From Saccharibacillus nicotianae (GTDB lineage Bacteria; Bacillota; Bacilli; Paenibacillales; Paenibacillaceae), in assembly GCF_042681745.1 (NCBI RefSeq), contig NZ_JBHUGF010000011.1, forward strand, positions 620,001 to 684,000: a stretch of 64,000 nucleotides of DNA, written 5' to 3'. Below the pieces are notes generated by a model. It worked only from the letters and a program-made list of their open reading frames with translations, was not told the DNA's origin and made no database searches. Position numbers and translations under genes: made by a program. Shown here piece after piece: positions 1 through 7,586 of the stretch (position 1 is the first letter of the stretch; the number at the start of each line of letters is the position of its first letter).

Positions 1-42
1 TTATTCCTGTAAAACAAACTGAACGATGAAAGGTTGATTGAC

Positions 43-1734
43 GTGGAGCATACAAATACCCCGCCTAATTTTATAAAAACAGTAATTGCGGAAGACCTAC
101 AGTCCGGTAAAGTTAATAAGGTCGTTACCCGTTTCCCACCAGAGCCTAACGGTTATCTCCATATTGGTCATGCCAAAGCCATCTGGATTAACTTTGAACT
201 TGCGAAAGAGTTCGGTGGTAGTACGAACTTACGCTTTGATGATACGAATCCGGCAAAAGAAGATGTAGAATACGTAAAATCGATCGAAGAAGATGTAAAA
301 TGGTTAGGTTATGAATGGACAGGCAAATATTTTGCTTCCGATTATTTCGATACGATGTATGAAAAAGCAGAATTGTTAATACAAAAAGGATTGGCTTATG
401 TTGATGATCAATCGGCTGATCAAATTCGTGAAATGCGTGGAACATTAACCGAGCCGGGTACTAACAGCCCGTATCGTGAACGTAGTATTGAAGAAAACTT
501 GGATTTATTCCGCCGTATGCGTGCAGGTGAGTTCGGTAATGGTGAACGTGTATTGCGTGCGAAGATTGATATGGCTTCACCGAATATCAATTTACGTGAT
601 CCGGTAATCTACCGTATTGCTCATCTAGAGCATCATAATACAGGTGACAAATGGTGCATTTATCCAATGTATACTTTTGCTCATCCATTAGAAGATGCGA
701 TAGAACATGTTACACATTCGCTTTGTTCGATTGAATTTGAAGATCAACGCCCGTTTTATGATTGGGTGATTCGTGAATGTGAAGTGGAAGCAGAACCTCA
801 TCAATATGAATTTGGTCGCTTGAACTTAGCACAGACGTTAACAAGTAAACGTAAGCTGAAGCAACTGGTCGATGAAAATATTGTGGATGGTTGGGATGAT
901 CCTCGTATGCCGACAATCTCAGGATTACGTCGTCGTGGATATACACCGGAAGGTATTCGTGCTTTTGTCTACGAGACAGGTATTTCTAAGAGTCAAGGCG
1001 TTGTTGATCTACAAACACTAGATCATTTTGTACGTGAAGACTTGAAATTGCGTGTGCCTCGTACAATGGGTATTTTGCGTCCACTTAAAGTGGTAATTAC
1101 CAACTACCCTGAAGGACAAGTAGAAATGTTAGATGCTGAAAATAACACTGAAAATGAAGAAATGGGTATTCGCCAAATTCCATTTTCACGTGAAATTTAT
1201 ATCGAGCAAGATGACTTTATGGAAAATCCACCGAATAAATATTTCCGTCTATTCCCGGGCAATGAAGTTCGCTTGAAACATGCTTACTTTATCAAATGTA
1301 ATGATGTCATCAAAGATGAAGAAGGCAACGTCACAGAAATTCATTGTACGTATGATGTAGAAACGAAAAGCGGTAGCGGATTTACCGGACGTAAAGTTAA
1401 AGGAACGATTCACTGGGTGGAAGCAAGCCAAGCAGTTCCAGCGGAATTCCGTCTGTATGAGCCATTGATTACAGCGGAAGAAGCAGACGCAGAATTAACC
1501 GATGAGAACGAAGAAACTACTGAAAAAACGTTTTTGGATTATTTGAATCCAAAATCACTTGAAGTGGTGCATGGATTTGTAGAACCTGGTTTGAAAGATT
1601 CCAAAGCGTATGACCGCTATCAATTTTTCCGTCATGGTTATTTCAGTGCTGATCCGAAATACACCATGCCAGGTGATCCGGTCTTTAACCTTGTTGTATC
1701 AATGAAGAGTTCTTTCAAATTGCCAAAAGCATAA
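43..1734 (+). CDS. glnS: Glutaminyl-tRNA synthetase
   Basis: Class I aminoacyl-tRNA synthetase that charges tRNA-Gln directly in the cytoplasm. The class I HIGH signature (PEPNGYLHIGH) lies near residue 40 and the KMSKS-like loop is LTSKRKL near residue 265. The C-terminal third matches the anticodon-binding beta-barrels of GlnRS. About 563 aa, normal for the family. The frame is open from a TTG at 34, but that codon touches the GAAAGG ribosome binding site (28-33), so the GTG at 43, nine bases downstream, is the better start. Followed by a strong terminator, so probably the last or only gene of its transcript. Many Firmicutes lack GlnRS and make Gln-tRNA through GatCAB, so its presence is worth noting. 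Confidence 0.95.
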   Translation: MEHTNTPPNFIKTVIAEDLQSGKVNKVVTRFPPEPNGYLHIGHAKAIWINFELAKEFGGSTNLRFDDTNPAKEDVEYVKSIEEDVKWLGYEWTGKYFASDYFDTMYEKAELLIQKGLAYVDDQSADQIREMRGTLTEPGTNSPYRERSIEENLDLFRRMRAGEFGNGERVLRAKIDMASPNINLRDPVIYRIAHLEHHNTGDKWCIYPMYTFAHPLEDAIEHVTHSLCSIEFEDQRPFYDWVIRECEVEAEPHQYEFGRLNLAQTLTSKRKLKQLVDENIVDGWDDPRMPTISGLRRRGYTPEGIRAFVYETGISKSQGVVDLQTLDHFVREDLKLRVPRTMGILRPLKVVITNYPEGQVEMLDAENNTENEEMGIRQIPFSREIYIEQDDFMENPPNKYFRLFPGNEVRLKHAYFIKCNDVIKDEEGNVTEIHCTYDVETKSGSGFTGRKVKGTIHWVEASQAVPAEFRLYEPLITAEEADAELTDENEETTEKTFLDYLNPKSLEVVHGFVEPGLKDSKAYDRYQFFRHGYFSADPKYTMPGDPVFNLVVSMKSSFKLPKA

Positions 1735-1780
1735 GAGTGATCTACCTCTATAACAAATCAAATAAGAATAAATAGTATCA

Positions 1781-1821
1781 AAAAACCGCCTGTTCTCAAT
1801 TAGTGAGAAGGGCGGTTTTTA
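1781..1821 (+). terminator. Rho-independent terminator after glnS
   Basis: AAAAACCGCC (1781-1790) pairs with GGCGGTTTTT (1811-1820), and TTCTCA pairs with TGAGAA inside. The A-run and T-run on either side mean it could also stop transcripts of the convergent MFS gene. Confidence 0.85.
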
Positions 1822-1922
1822 TTTGATCTATTATCAAACTGTAGAGTATTGGATATGGTGCAAAAGATAACGTTGATATCATGCATAGATATTGTATAAC
1901 CTATTCAAGCTTATCAACGGCT

Positions 1923-3128
1923 TTAATACTGTTCGTCTTCTTCATCCATCCGGTATTGCGTGCGCTTCACATTGAGCCACATCGATGCGAATCCGATCGC
2001 TCCGACAAAGGAAAGAGCTACACCGGCTAGATACATTTGTTCTGAACCGAAGTTCTGAAATAACCATCCACCGAGAAAACCTGCAATTACACCGGAGACA
2101 CCGCTCCATGTCATCGTATAGATCGCTTGCCCTGAGCTACGGAATGCTTTGGGAACAAACATCATCGTAAGCTGTGTACCGACATAGAAATAACCACCAA
2201 ATGTCACCGCATGAAGTAATTGAATCGCGATAATTTCCCACGGGCTGGTTGCTTCCGCCATCAAAAACCAGCGTAACGTGAACAGCAGACTTACAATCGC
2301 TAACCAACCGATCATAAATGAAATATTACGCTTCAAATACCGATCAAATAACAAAAACAAAGCCGCTTCAAAAATAGAAGAAGCAAACACCGCCCAGCCG
2401 ACCATCGATTTGGTTCCACCGAGTTCAACGATATACAGCGATACAAACGTACTGTTCATCGCATTGGGAATCGCAACCAGAATACCAAATACAATAAAGC
2501 CGACAAAATATAAATTACCGAGTAATTTCTTCATCGCATAGCGATTCATCGTTGCTGATCCACCCGGTAACTTGTTCTGTGGTGGCAATAACAAAATGAT
2601 ACCGATTGCAATAAGAAGCAGCACTGTAAACACCGTACCGATTTGGGATACGCCTAATCGATCAATAACAGGGCCTGCGGCAACAGCCGTTAATGCCCAA
2701 CCTAGTGAACCGTATAAACGAAAACCGCCAAACTTTTTGGGTGTACCATCAATATAACTAAGAATAAGTGTATTACTTTGTGCCAGCATCGGTGTCTGGA
2801 AAAAGAAAAATACCGTCATCACAATATAAATAATCGTATAATTGTGCACATGAAAAACAAGCTGAACCATCAGCAACGTACCTAGCATCATAATCAGTAG
2901 TACAAATCGTACATTTTGTAGACGATCACCATAAAATCCCCAAAATGGATTAGCAATTAATGAGATTAGTGGGCCAATCGCCATCAAAGCACCAATCTCA
3001 CTCTGGCTCATTCCGATATCTTGCAGGTATAATTGAAAAAAGCTCGTAAAAATAACCAGTGTTCCATATATAAAAAAGGTAAACCATCGTAATGGTGTAA
3101 AAGTAGTGTTGTTTATATTCGGATGCAA
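1923..3128 (-). CDS. MFS transporter (MFS_1-like family)
   Basis: Integral membrane protein of 401 aa with about twelve hydrophobic segments, the size and pattern of the major facilitator superfamily. The sequence resembles the MFS_1-like group (B. subtilis YwbF, sugar or aromatic-acid type permeases), with the loop motif NPFWGFYGDRL between helices 2 and 3. The C-terminal tail is acidic (MDEEDEQY). Start is TTG at 3126-3128, with AAAGGA about ten bases upstream. It is convergent with glnS and divergent from mobA, so probably monocistronic. The substrate cannot be told from the sequence. Confidence 0.8.
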   Translation of the reverse strand: MHPNINNTTFTPLRWFTFFIYGTLVIFTSFFQLYLQDIGMSQSEIGALMAIGPLISLIANPFWGFYGDRLQNVRFVLLIMMLGTLLMVQLVFHVHNYTIIYIVMTVFFFFQTPMLAQSNTLILSYIDGTPKKFGGFRLYGSLGWALTAVAAGPVIDRLGVSQIGTVFTVLLLIAIGIILLLPPQNKLPGGSATMNRYAMKKLLGNLYFVGFIVFGILVAIPNAMNSTFVSLYIVELGGTKSMVGWAVFASSIFEAALFLLFDRYLKRNISFMIGWLAIVSLLFTLRWFLMAEATSPWEIIAIQLLHAVTFGGYFYVGTQLTMMFVPKAFRSSGQAIYTMTWSGVSGVIAGFLGGWLFQNFGSEQMYLAGVALSFVGAIGFASMWLNVKRTQYRMDEEDEQY

Positions 3129-3228
3129 AGCCAGCCAATCCTTTCATCGGACATTTCATTCACTGTAGCATGTGTTGAAAAGGGATACAAACCAATTTTG
3201 TTTATTTTTGGAGTAGAAAGGATAATTC

Positions 3229-3879
3229 ATGATGCTATCCACTTTTAAATATACAGGTATTATTTTAGCAGGTGGTCAGTCTAGCCGTATGGGTCAAAAT
3301 AAAGCATTATTATTTATTGCTGATCATACCATTATTGAACGTGTAGCCCAAGCGTTACAACCGGTTACTTCGTCATTATGGATCGCAGGTAATCCTACAG
3401 CAGATTATTCATTTTTGCGTATTCCGAGCGTACCTGATATTTACCCCGGACAAGGCCCGCTTGCCGGTCTACATACAGCGTTATCACAGATTAGAAGCGA
3501 GTGGTATGTAGTCAGTGCTTGTGATCTGCCTTTTGCCAGTACTTTACTTATGCAACATCTGATAGCGCAAACCAATACCGAAGGTGTGCAGGCGATTATT
3601 CCGATGCAAGCTGGACGTATTCATCCACTGTATGCTGTCTATCATCAAAGTGTATTGCCATCACTTCAATTAGCATTAGAACACAATCAATTACGTGTAC
3701 GAGATTGGTTAGATCAGCAACAGGTACAATACGTAGAGATCGAATCATTATATCAACCCGAGAGCACGTTACACTCTTCTTTTCAAAGTATATCGGAGTA
3801 TAGCTTGTATAATATGAATGATCCGCAGTCGTATGAGCAGGTTTTGCAAATTTTGAAGCAATATCCTTCTTTATTGTAG
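3229..3879 (+). CDS. mobA: Molybdenum cofactor guanylyltransferase
   Basis: Transfers GMP from GTP to molybdopterin to make the MGD cofactor of DMSO-reductase-family enzymes such as nitrate reductase and formate dehydrogenase. Family motifs are visible: the GTP-binding loop LAGGQSSRMGQNKAL at residues 13-27, GPLAGL in the middle, ACDLP (metal/nucleotide aspartate) and NMNDP near the end. 216 aa, usual length. Two adjacent ATGs (3229, 3232) follow GAAAGGA. The next gene is a TorD/NarJ-type chaperone, which fits a role in molybdoenzyme maturation, but no molybdoenzyme or other moa/moe gene lies in this window. Confidence 0.9.
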   Translation: MMLSTFKYTGIILAGGQSSRMGQNKALLFIADHTIIERVAQALQPVTSSLWIAGNPTADYSFLRIPSVPDIYPGQGPLAGLHTALSQIRSEWYVVSACDLPFASTLLMQHLIAQTNTEGVQAIIPMQAGRIHPLYAVYHQSVLPSLQLALEHNQLRVRDWLDQQQVQYVEIESLYQPESTLHSSFQSISEYSLYNMNDPQSYEQVLQILKQYPSLL

Positions 3880-3933
3880 CCAGTCTGTGGCATAAGTCCT
3901 TTTGAAAGCGTGACAAACATGACTATTTTATGA

Positions 3934-4022
3934 ACGTATACGTAAATTGCCCCTAATGCGTAGAAAATAGAGTACAATAAAGACAGATCAACAAGTCAAA
4001 TGATGAACCACAACGTATACGT
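3934..4022. promoter_or_regulatory. Pair of ACGTATACGT palindromes
   Basis: The perfect 10-bp palindrome ACGTATACGT occurs twice in the mobA-chaperone gap, at 3934-3943 and 4013-4022, both preceded by A. They lie 79 bp apart and flank a TACAAT box (3973-3978). This could be a paired operator for the chaperone gene; no regulator is identified. Confidence 0.35.
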
Positions 4023-4086
4023 TTACTAACGATCAAACCTATATATTGCTTCAAACCTTTGATGTCGGAATTCAATTATTTAAATA

Positions 4087-4102
4087 TGTGAATATTATCA
4101 CA
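4087..4102. promoter_or_regulatory. Fnr/Crp-type palindrome
   Basis: Exact TGTGA-N6-TCACA palindrome (spacer ATATTA), the form recognised by B. subtilis Fnr. It ends directly before the AAGGAG ribosome binding site of the TorD-like gene, so it is too close to the start codon to be an ordinary upstream activator site for that gene. Repression or a role in another transcript is possible. Confidence 0.5.
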
Positions 4103-4116
4103 AGGAGTGATGTAAG

Positions 4117-4788
4117 ATGACTATGTATACAGAACCGGAAACGCATCAATCTCGCCAAGAATGGTTATACAGTCGTGTAATGACGTATCGTCTGCTTAGT
4201 GAAATGTTAGAACGCAAACCTACCTTATCCAAGTTAATCGAATGGAAAAAAGAAGCTTCCAAAATCAACCGTCTATTTACAAATGATTATGCTTTGCTGA
4301 ATACACTGGAAAATACAAAGCTACATGATATTATGCAATATGCTCGTCAAGAATGTGCAGAATATAGCCAGTTGTTCGAGCAAGATCAACAGGTGAATTA
4401 TCCACCTCAAGCGTCGTATTATGTAACGAATGAGCAAGGGCGTACTGCTTATGAAGCTGTTGTTAATGCAGTATATGCTCGTGCAGGCATTGCTTTCAAA
4501 AAAATGGATCATGAAACAGATGATCATATCGGTATTGAATTAGAATTTATGGCTTTATTAGCTGAACGCTCTGCCGAGACAGATATGCATTCATCTAACC
4601 GTAAAATGATTGCCCAAATGCAGATCGAATTTTTGGAACATTATTTAATTCCGTGGGTTCCTTCATTCTGCGCTGAACTTGGTAAAACCACTTGCAGTCC
4701 GTTGTATCGCGAATGGGCTCAGATGTTACCGACGTATTTACAAAATGATCTAAAAGAACTTCAGCACATTGTGACACGCCTAGCATAA
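4117..4788 (+). CDS. TorD/NarJ-family molybdoenzyme chaperone
   Basis: Predicted cytoplasmic, all-helical protein of 223 aa resembling the TorD/DmsD/NarJ family, which holds apo-molybdoenzymes and their twin-arginine signals until the cofactor is inserted. Support comes from the overall pattern, with a central segment around EYSQLFEQDQQVNYPPQASYY (shortened here: EYSQLFEQ...YPPQASYY) followed by helix-rich sequence, and from the neighbour mobA. No signal peptide or membrane segment. ATG at 4117 follows AAGGAG with normal spacing. A 19-bp terminator begins at the stop codon. The client enzyme is not in the window; nitrate reductase or formate dehydrogenase are the usual ones. Confidence 0.65.
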   Translation: MTMYTEPETHQSRQEWLYSRVMTYRLLSEMLERKPTLSKLIEWKKEASKINRLFTNDYALLNTLENTKLHDIMQYARQECAEYSQLFEQDQQVNYPPQASYYVTNEQGRTAYEAVVNAVYARAGIAFKKMDHETDDHIGIELEFMALLAERSAETDMHSSNRKMIAQMQIEFLEHYLIPWVPSFCAELGKTTCSPLYREWAQMLPTYLQNDLKELQHIVTRLA

Positions 4789-4842
4789 AAGGAAATCCCT
4801 ATTTCATGACAAGAATAATCTGAAATAGGGATTTCCTTTTAT
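4788..4842 (+). terminator. Strong terminator after the TorD-like gene
   Basis: A perfect 19-bp stem: 4788-4806 pairs with 4821-4839, loop of 14 nt, then TTTT. The stem begins at the end of the stop codon of the preceding gene. Confidence 0.85.
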
Positions 4843-4928
4843 GTTATAAAATAATAAGAATTTTTTTCCAATTCTGTGTGTCAAATCAGTCATTTCAGTC
4901 TAATGATTGGTAAGGGAGGTTTACTGCC

Positions 4929-5129
4929 TTGAATAAATACCATTGCCTCAAACAATGTATTGTCGTAAAAGCAGTAGACAGAAAAGCGGAATTTCCATCG
5001 CTCGATTGGGCGCGTCAGTATGCGTTAAAGGAATTAGTACCACAAGAAATTAATTTTGTGGTAAGCGATGGAGATACAGGTCAAATTTATATGGATGTTC
5101 GATTCGGTTCGCACACCAAAATCCCCTGA
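4929..5129 (+). CDS. Small hypothetical protein (66 aa)
   Basis: Not recognised. A 66-residue soluble protein with two cysteines near the N-terminus (YHCLKQC) and no membrane segment. It is supported by a strong ribosome binding site, AAGGGAGGT at 4912-4920, at good distance from a TTG start. It is flanked by a terminator upstream and a shared hairpin terminator downstream, so it forms its own transcription unit. The TGA stop lies inside the terminator stem. Confidence 0.6.
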   Translation: MNKYHCLKQCIVVKAVDRKAEFPSLDWARQYALKELVPQEINFVVSDGDTGQIYMDVRFGSHTKIP

Positions 5130-5156
5130 GTACATTATGACTCAGGGGTTATTTTT
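5123..5156. terminator. Bidirectional terminator shared by two convergent genes
   Basis: CCCCTGAGT (5123-5131) pairs perfectly with ACTCAGGGG (5140-5148), 8-nt loop, then TTATTTTT. The stop codon of the 66-aa gene (TGA, 5127-5129) lies in the left arm and the stop of the minus-strand kinase (5135-5137) lies in the loop. Confidence 0.8.
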
Positions 5157-6076
5157 ATTTGCTGAAGTATATGTTGTACGTCGTGTAGATCTACTTTGCC
5201 AGCAATCGGTTGAAGTGCACAAGCACTACCACAAGCAGCGCCATATCGAAGCATTTCTGCAAGATCACCACCACGATAAGCGGCTGTTACCATGCCTGCT
5301 GCCATGGCATCTCCGCTTCCAAGAGCACTGACAATATCTAGCTGTGGCACATGCAATCGATAACGTGCCGAACCTTGAGCTGCTATCGCTCCATGTTTGC
5401 CTAAAGAGATCGTAGCCATCGGAACACCATGATCAAGCATAGCGGTTAATACATCATCTAATGTCTGATCCGAATAGTGATCAGCGTAAGGGATACCAGC
5501 CCATGCACCAGCTTCATCTTCATTAGGCTTCACCAGATCAGGAGCAGCTTGTAATCCGTAACGTAGCGCGTCTCCACTTGCATCCAGTGCTGTTTTGGCA
5601 CCTTTGGCTTTGGCAATCTCTATCAGTGTCGCATACAGATCAGCAGGGCAACCTTCAGGAATACTACCGGAAAATAATACCCATGCTGACGTACTAGCTA
5701 CTTGTGCAATCTGCTGTTCCAAAAGAAGCAACGATTCAGACGTTACATAGGAAGAAGCTTGCTCGATCAATTCAGTCTGTGTGCTGTGCTGTTGATCCAG
5801 TACAGTGATAGCTAGCCTTGTTTCTCCTTGTACTTCGATAAATTCACAGTGTACGCCTTCTTGTTGCAATAGAGATTGCATTTTCTGTCCATTGTAGCCT
5901 GCCATAAAGCCTGTTGCTGTAACCGATTCACCCAGAGTATGGATCACGCGCGCAGCATTGATTCCTTTGCCACCAGGAACCGTAATCCCTGGTAAGCGAT
6001 GCACCTGATCTATATGAAAAGCAGGAGCACGATAAATAATATCTAGCGCTGTATTCAACGTAACTGTTGTTATCAA
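5135..6076 (-). CDS. 1-phosphofructokinase / tagatose-6-phosphate kinase family
   Basis: PfkB-fold sugar-phosphate kinase of 313 aa in the FruK/LacC subgroup. PfkB signature 1 is visible as GGKGINAARVIHTLG (residues 35-49), and the C-terminal signature contains GSGDAMAAG with the catalytic aspartate. The family phosphorylates fructose-1-phosphate or tagatose-6-phosphate to the bisphosphate. Start is TTG (6074-6076) with AAGAGGTGA seven bases upstream. Only 14 nt separate it from the upstream exporter gene ykkD, so it is probably the fourth gene of the tetR-ykkC-ykkD run. There is no fruA or fruR next to it, so the substrate remains open. Confidence 0.85.
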   Translation of the reverse strand: MITTVTLNTALDIIYRAPAFHIDQVHRLPGITVPGGKGINAARVIHTLGESVTATGFMAGYNGQKMQSLLQQEGVHCEFIEVQGETRLAITVLDQQHSTQTELIEQASSYVTSESLLLLEQQIAQVASTSAWVLFSGSIPEGCPADLYATLIEIAKAKGAKTALDASGDALRYGLQAAPDLVKPNEDEAGAWAGIPYADHYSDQTLDDVLTAMLDHGVPMATISLGKHGAIAAQGSARYRLHVPQLDIVSALGSGDAMAAGMVTAAYRGGDLAEMLRYGAACGSACALQPIAGKVDLHDVQHILQQIKITPES

Positions 6077-6090
6077 GTACGATTCACCTC

Positions 6091-6405
6091 TTACGCAATC
6101 AATTTAAGTCCAATAGCTGATGCAATAATCATTGCGATAAATAAAATGCGTAGTCCACTTTTGGCTTCGCCGTACATAAACATACCGACTAATGTACCAC
6201 CGACTGTACCGATTCCTGTCCAGATGGCATAAGCAGTTCCCATCGGAATACCGTTCATGGCAATCGTTAGACAAGAGAAGCTCCCTGCAAATGTCAAAAT
6301 CATCAAAAGATAATTTAGCAAGGACTTCTGGCGAACAATACGGTTCATCATAATTACACCAACCACTTCAAATCCACCAGCCATAACAAGTGCTATCCAA
6401 GACAT
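6091..6405 (-). CDS. ykkD: SMR-family efflux subunit, YkkD-like
   Basis: Small multidrug resistance protein of 104 aa with four membrane helices and the conserved active-site glutamate in the first helix (GGFEVVGV). The sequence follows B. subtilis YkkD closely (PMGTAYAIWTGIGTVGG). Paired SMR proteins form antiparallel heterodimers that use the proton gradient to export guanidinium-type or quaternary cations. Its ATG shares one base with the TAA of ykkC, indicating translational coupling. Expression is probably under the upstream TetR regulator. Confidence 0.85.
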   Translation of the reverse strand: MSWIALVMAGGFEVVGVIMMNRIVRQKSLLNYLLMILTFAGSFSCLTIAMNGIPMGTAYAIWTGIGTVGGTLVGMFMYGEAKSGLRILFIAMIIASAIGLKLIA

Positions 6406-6770
6406 TATGCTTCACCTGCTTTCGCTGTAGCAGACTGAGCTTCATCGTCGGTGCCATTATCAGTTACTAATTTCAATCCCGCTACACCGATCATCAATAC
6501 AAGAATCAGTATTACTTTAAGCCAGTGAAAAGGTTCACCGAAAATAATCATTTCAGCAGCGACCGTTCCGGCTGTGCCGATTCCAGTAAAGACTGCATAG
6601 ACTGTCCCTACAGGTAAGCGAGTAGAAGCTTTGATAATAAGATAAAAGCTGATTGCTATCCCTATTGCAGTGAGTAGCCATTCCAGCGGAGTTGCAGCGT
6701 GTTTTAGTCCAGATACCCAGACGACTTCGATACATCCTCCTATTAATACGTATAACCAATTGCGATTCAT
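6405..6770 (-). CDS. ykkC: SMR-family efflux subunit, YkkC-like
   Basis: 121-aa partner of ykkD. Four membrane helices, first-helix glutamate (CIEVVWVSGLKHA), and the YkkC-type sequence LPVGTVYAVFTGIGTAGTV. The C-terminal 15 residues form a polar tail (DDEAQSATAKAGEA). AAAGGAG lies about 12 nt before the ATG. Unlike B. subtilis ykkCD, whose leader carries the guanidine-I riboswitch, only 41 nt separate this gene from tetR, so there is no room for that riboswitch here. Gdx-type guanidinium export or broader drug export are both possible. Confidence 0.85.
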   Translation of the reverse strand: MNRNWLYVLIGGCIEVVWVSGLKHAATPLEWLLTAIGIAISFYLIIKASTRLPVGTVYAVFTGIGTAGTVAAEMIIFGEPFHWLKVILILVLMIGVAGLKLVTDNGTDDEAQSATAKAGEA

Positions 6771-6811
6771 AATCAGTCTAATCTCCTTTGTTGCTCGTTA
6801 AGCAATTTCAA

Positions 6812-7408
6812 TCAAGTTGTGGTCGCCGAGAGAGTGACCCCGCGCCAGTAAATAGGGAAAATCACCTGTAACCGTTGTACCGATCGAGAAGGTTCACTGT
6901 ACAACATATCGATCATGACTCCATCGACTACGGTCATGTATCCTTTTGCCGCTTCAATGGTAGGTACAACTAACAGCAGATCATACTGATCTACATGCAC
7001 ATCTAATAATCGCAACAGTCTTGCTTCCAAATCATCGATCAAAGCGTACACCAGAGGGATAATTTCTTTTTCCGAAGCCATATGTGGAAAAAAACACATT
7101 CGCATCACGAATTTGATGATGGCATCATCTGAATACTGTTGTTGTAAAAATACGATCAATTGATACAAACGCTCTTGTAATGGAATATGCACATGACGAA
7201 TCATATAACGAATAATTCGTCGCTTAAATTCACGTAAGGTCTGACGAAGTACATGCAGAAATAAATCTTCTTTACTTTTAAAATGAGCATAGATCGAAGG
7301 TTTTTTGATCCCTGCTTCACTAGCAATATCAGCCAAAGACGTTCCTTCATATCCATGTTGTGCAAACTGAGAAAGAGCTATCGTTAATAACTGTGGCTTT
7401 GTTGTCAT
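6812..7408 (-). CDS. TetR/AcrR-family transcriptional regulator
   Basis: 198-aa one-component repressor. The N-terminal helix-turn-helix is clear (residues 12-45: GYEGTSLADIASEAG then KPSIYAHFKSKEDLF). The C-terminal ligand-binding half is not assignable. It heads the operon with ykkC, ykkD and the pfkB-family kinase. A 16-bp palindrome just upstream of its start codon is the likely operator, implying autorepression relieved by a ligand, probably a substrate of the SMR pump. Confidence 0.9.
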   Translation of the reverse strand: MTTKPQLLTIALSQFAQHGYEGTSLADIASEAGIKKPSIYAHFKSKEDLFLHVLRQTLREFKRRIIRYMIRHVHIPLQERLYQLIVFLQQQYSDDAIIKFVMRMCFFPHMASEKEIIPLVYALIDDLEARLLRLLDVHVDQYDLLLVVPTIEAAKGYMTVVDGVMIDMLYSEPSRSVQRLQVIFPIYWRGVTLSATTT

Positions 7409-7419
7409 ATAGACACCTT

Positions 7420-7435
7420 CCTAACGGTCGTTAGG
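7420..7435. promoter_or_regulatory. Probable TetR operator
   Basis: CCTAACGGTCGTTAGG: perfect 7-bp arms (CCTAACG / CGTTAGG) with a 2-bp spacer, typical in size for TetR-family operators. It begins 12 bp upstream of the tetR start codon. Confidence 0.7.
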
Positions 7436-7586
7436 TAATATTATTGTCTTTTACAGAATGTTTGTCAAGACAGAGGAATAAAGGTGTTATTTTTGTGCAA
7501 GAAGGATATAGTTATAGCGAAGTTATGCGACATACTGTGCTGGAGTTACGTACATACTTTGAAGAGACAGACAGGAGTTGATGATA

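Noticed and set aside
6771..6811. Guanidine-I riboswitch before ykkC
   Set aside because: Only 41 nt lie between tetR and ykkC, too short for the aptamer, and its conserved ACGR-type loops are not seen.
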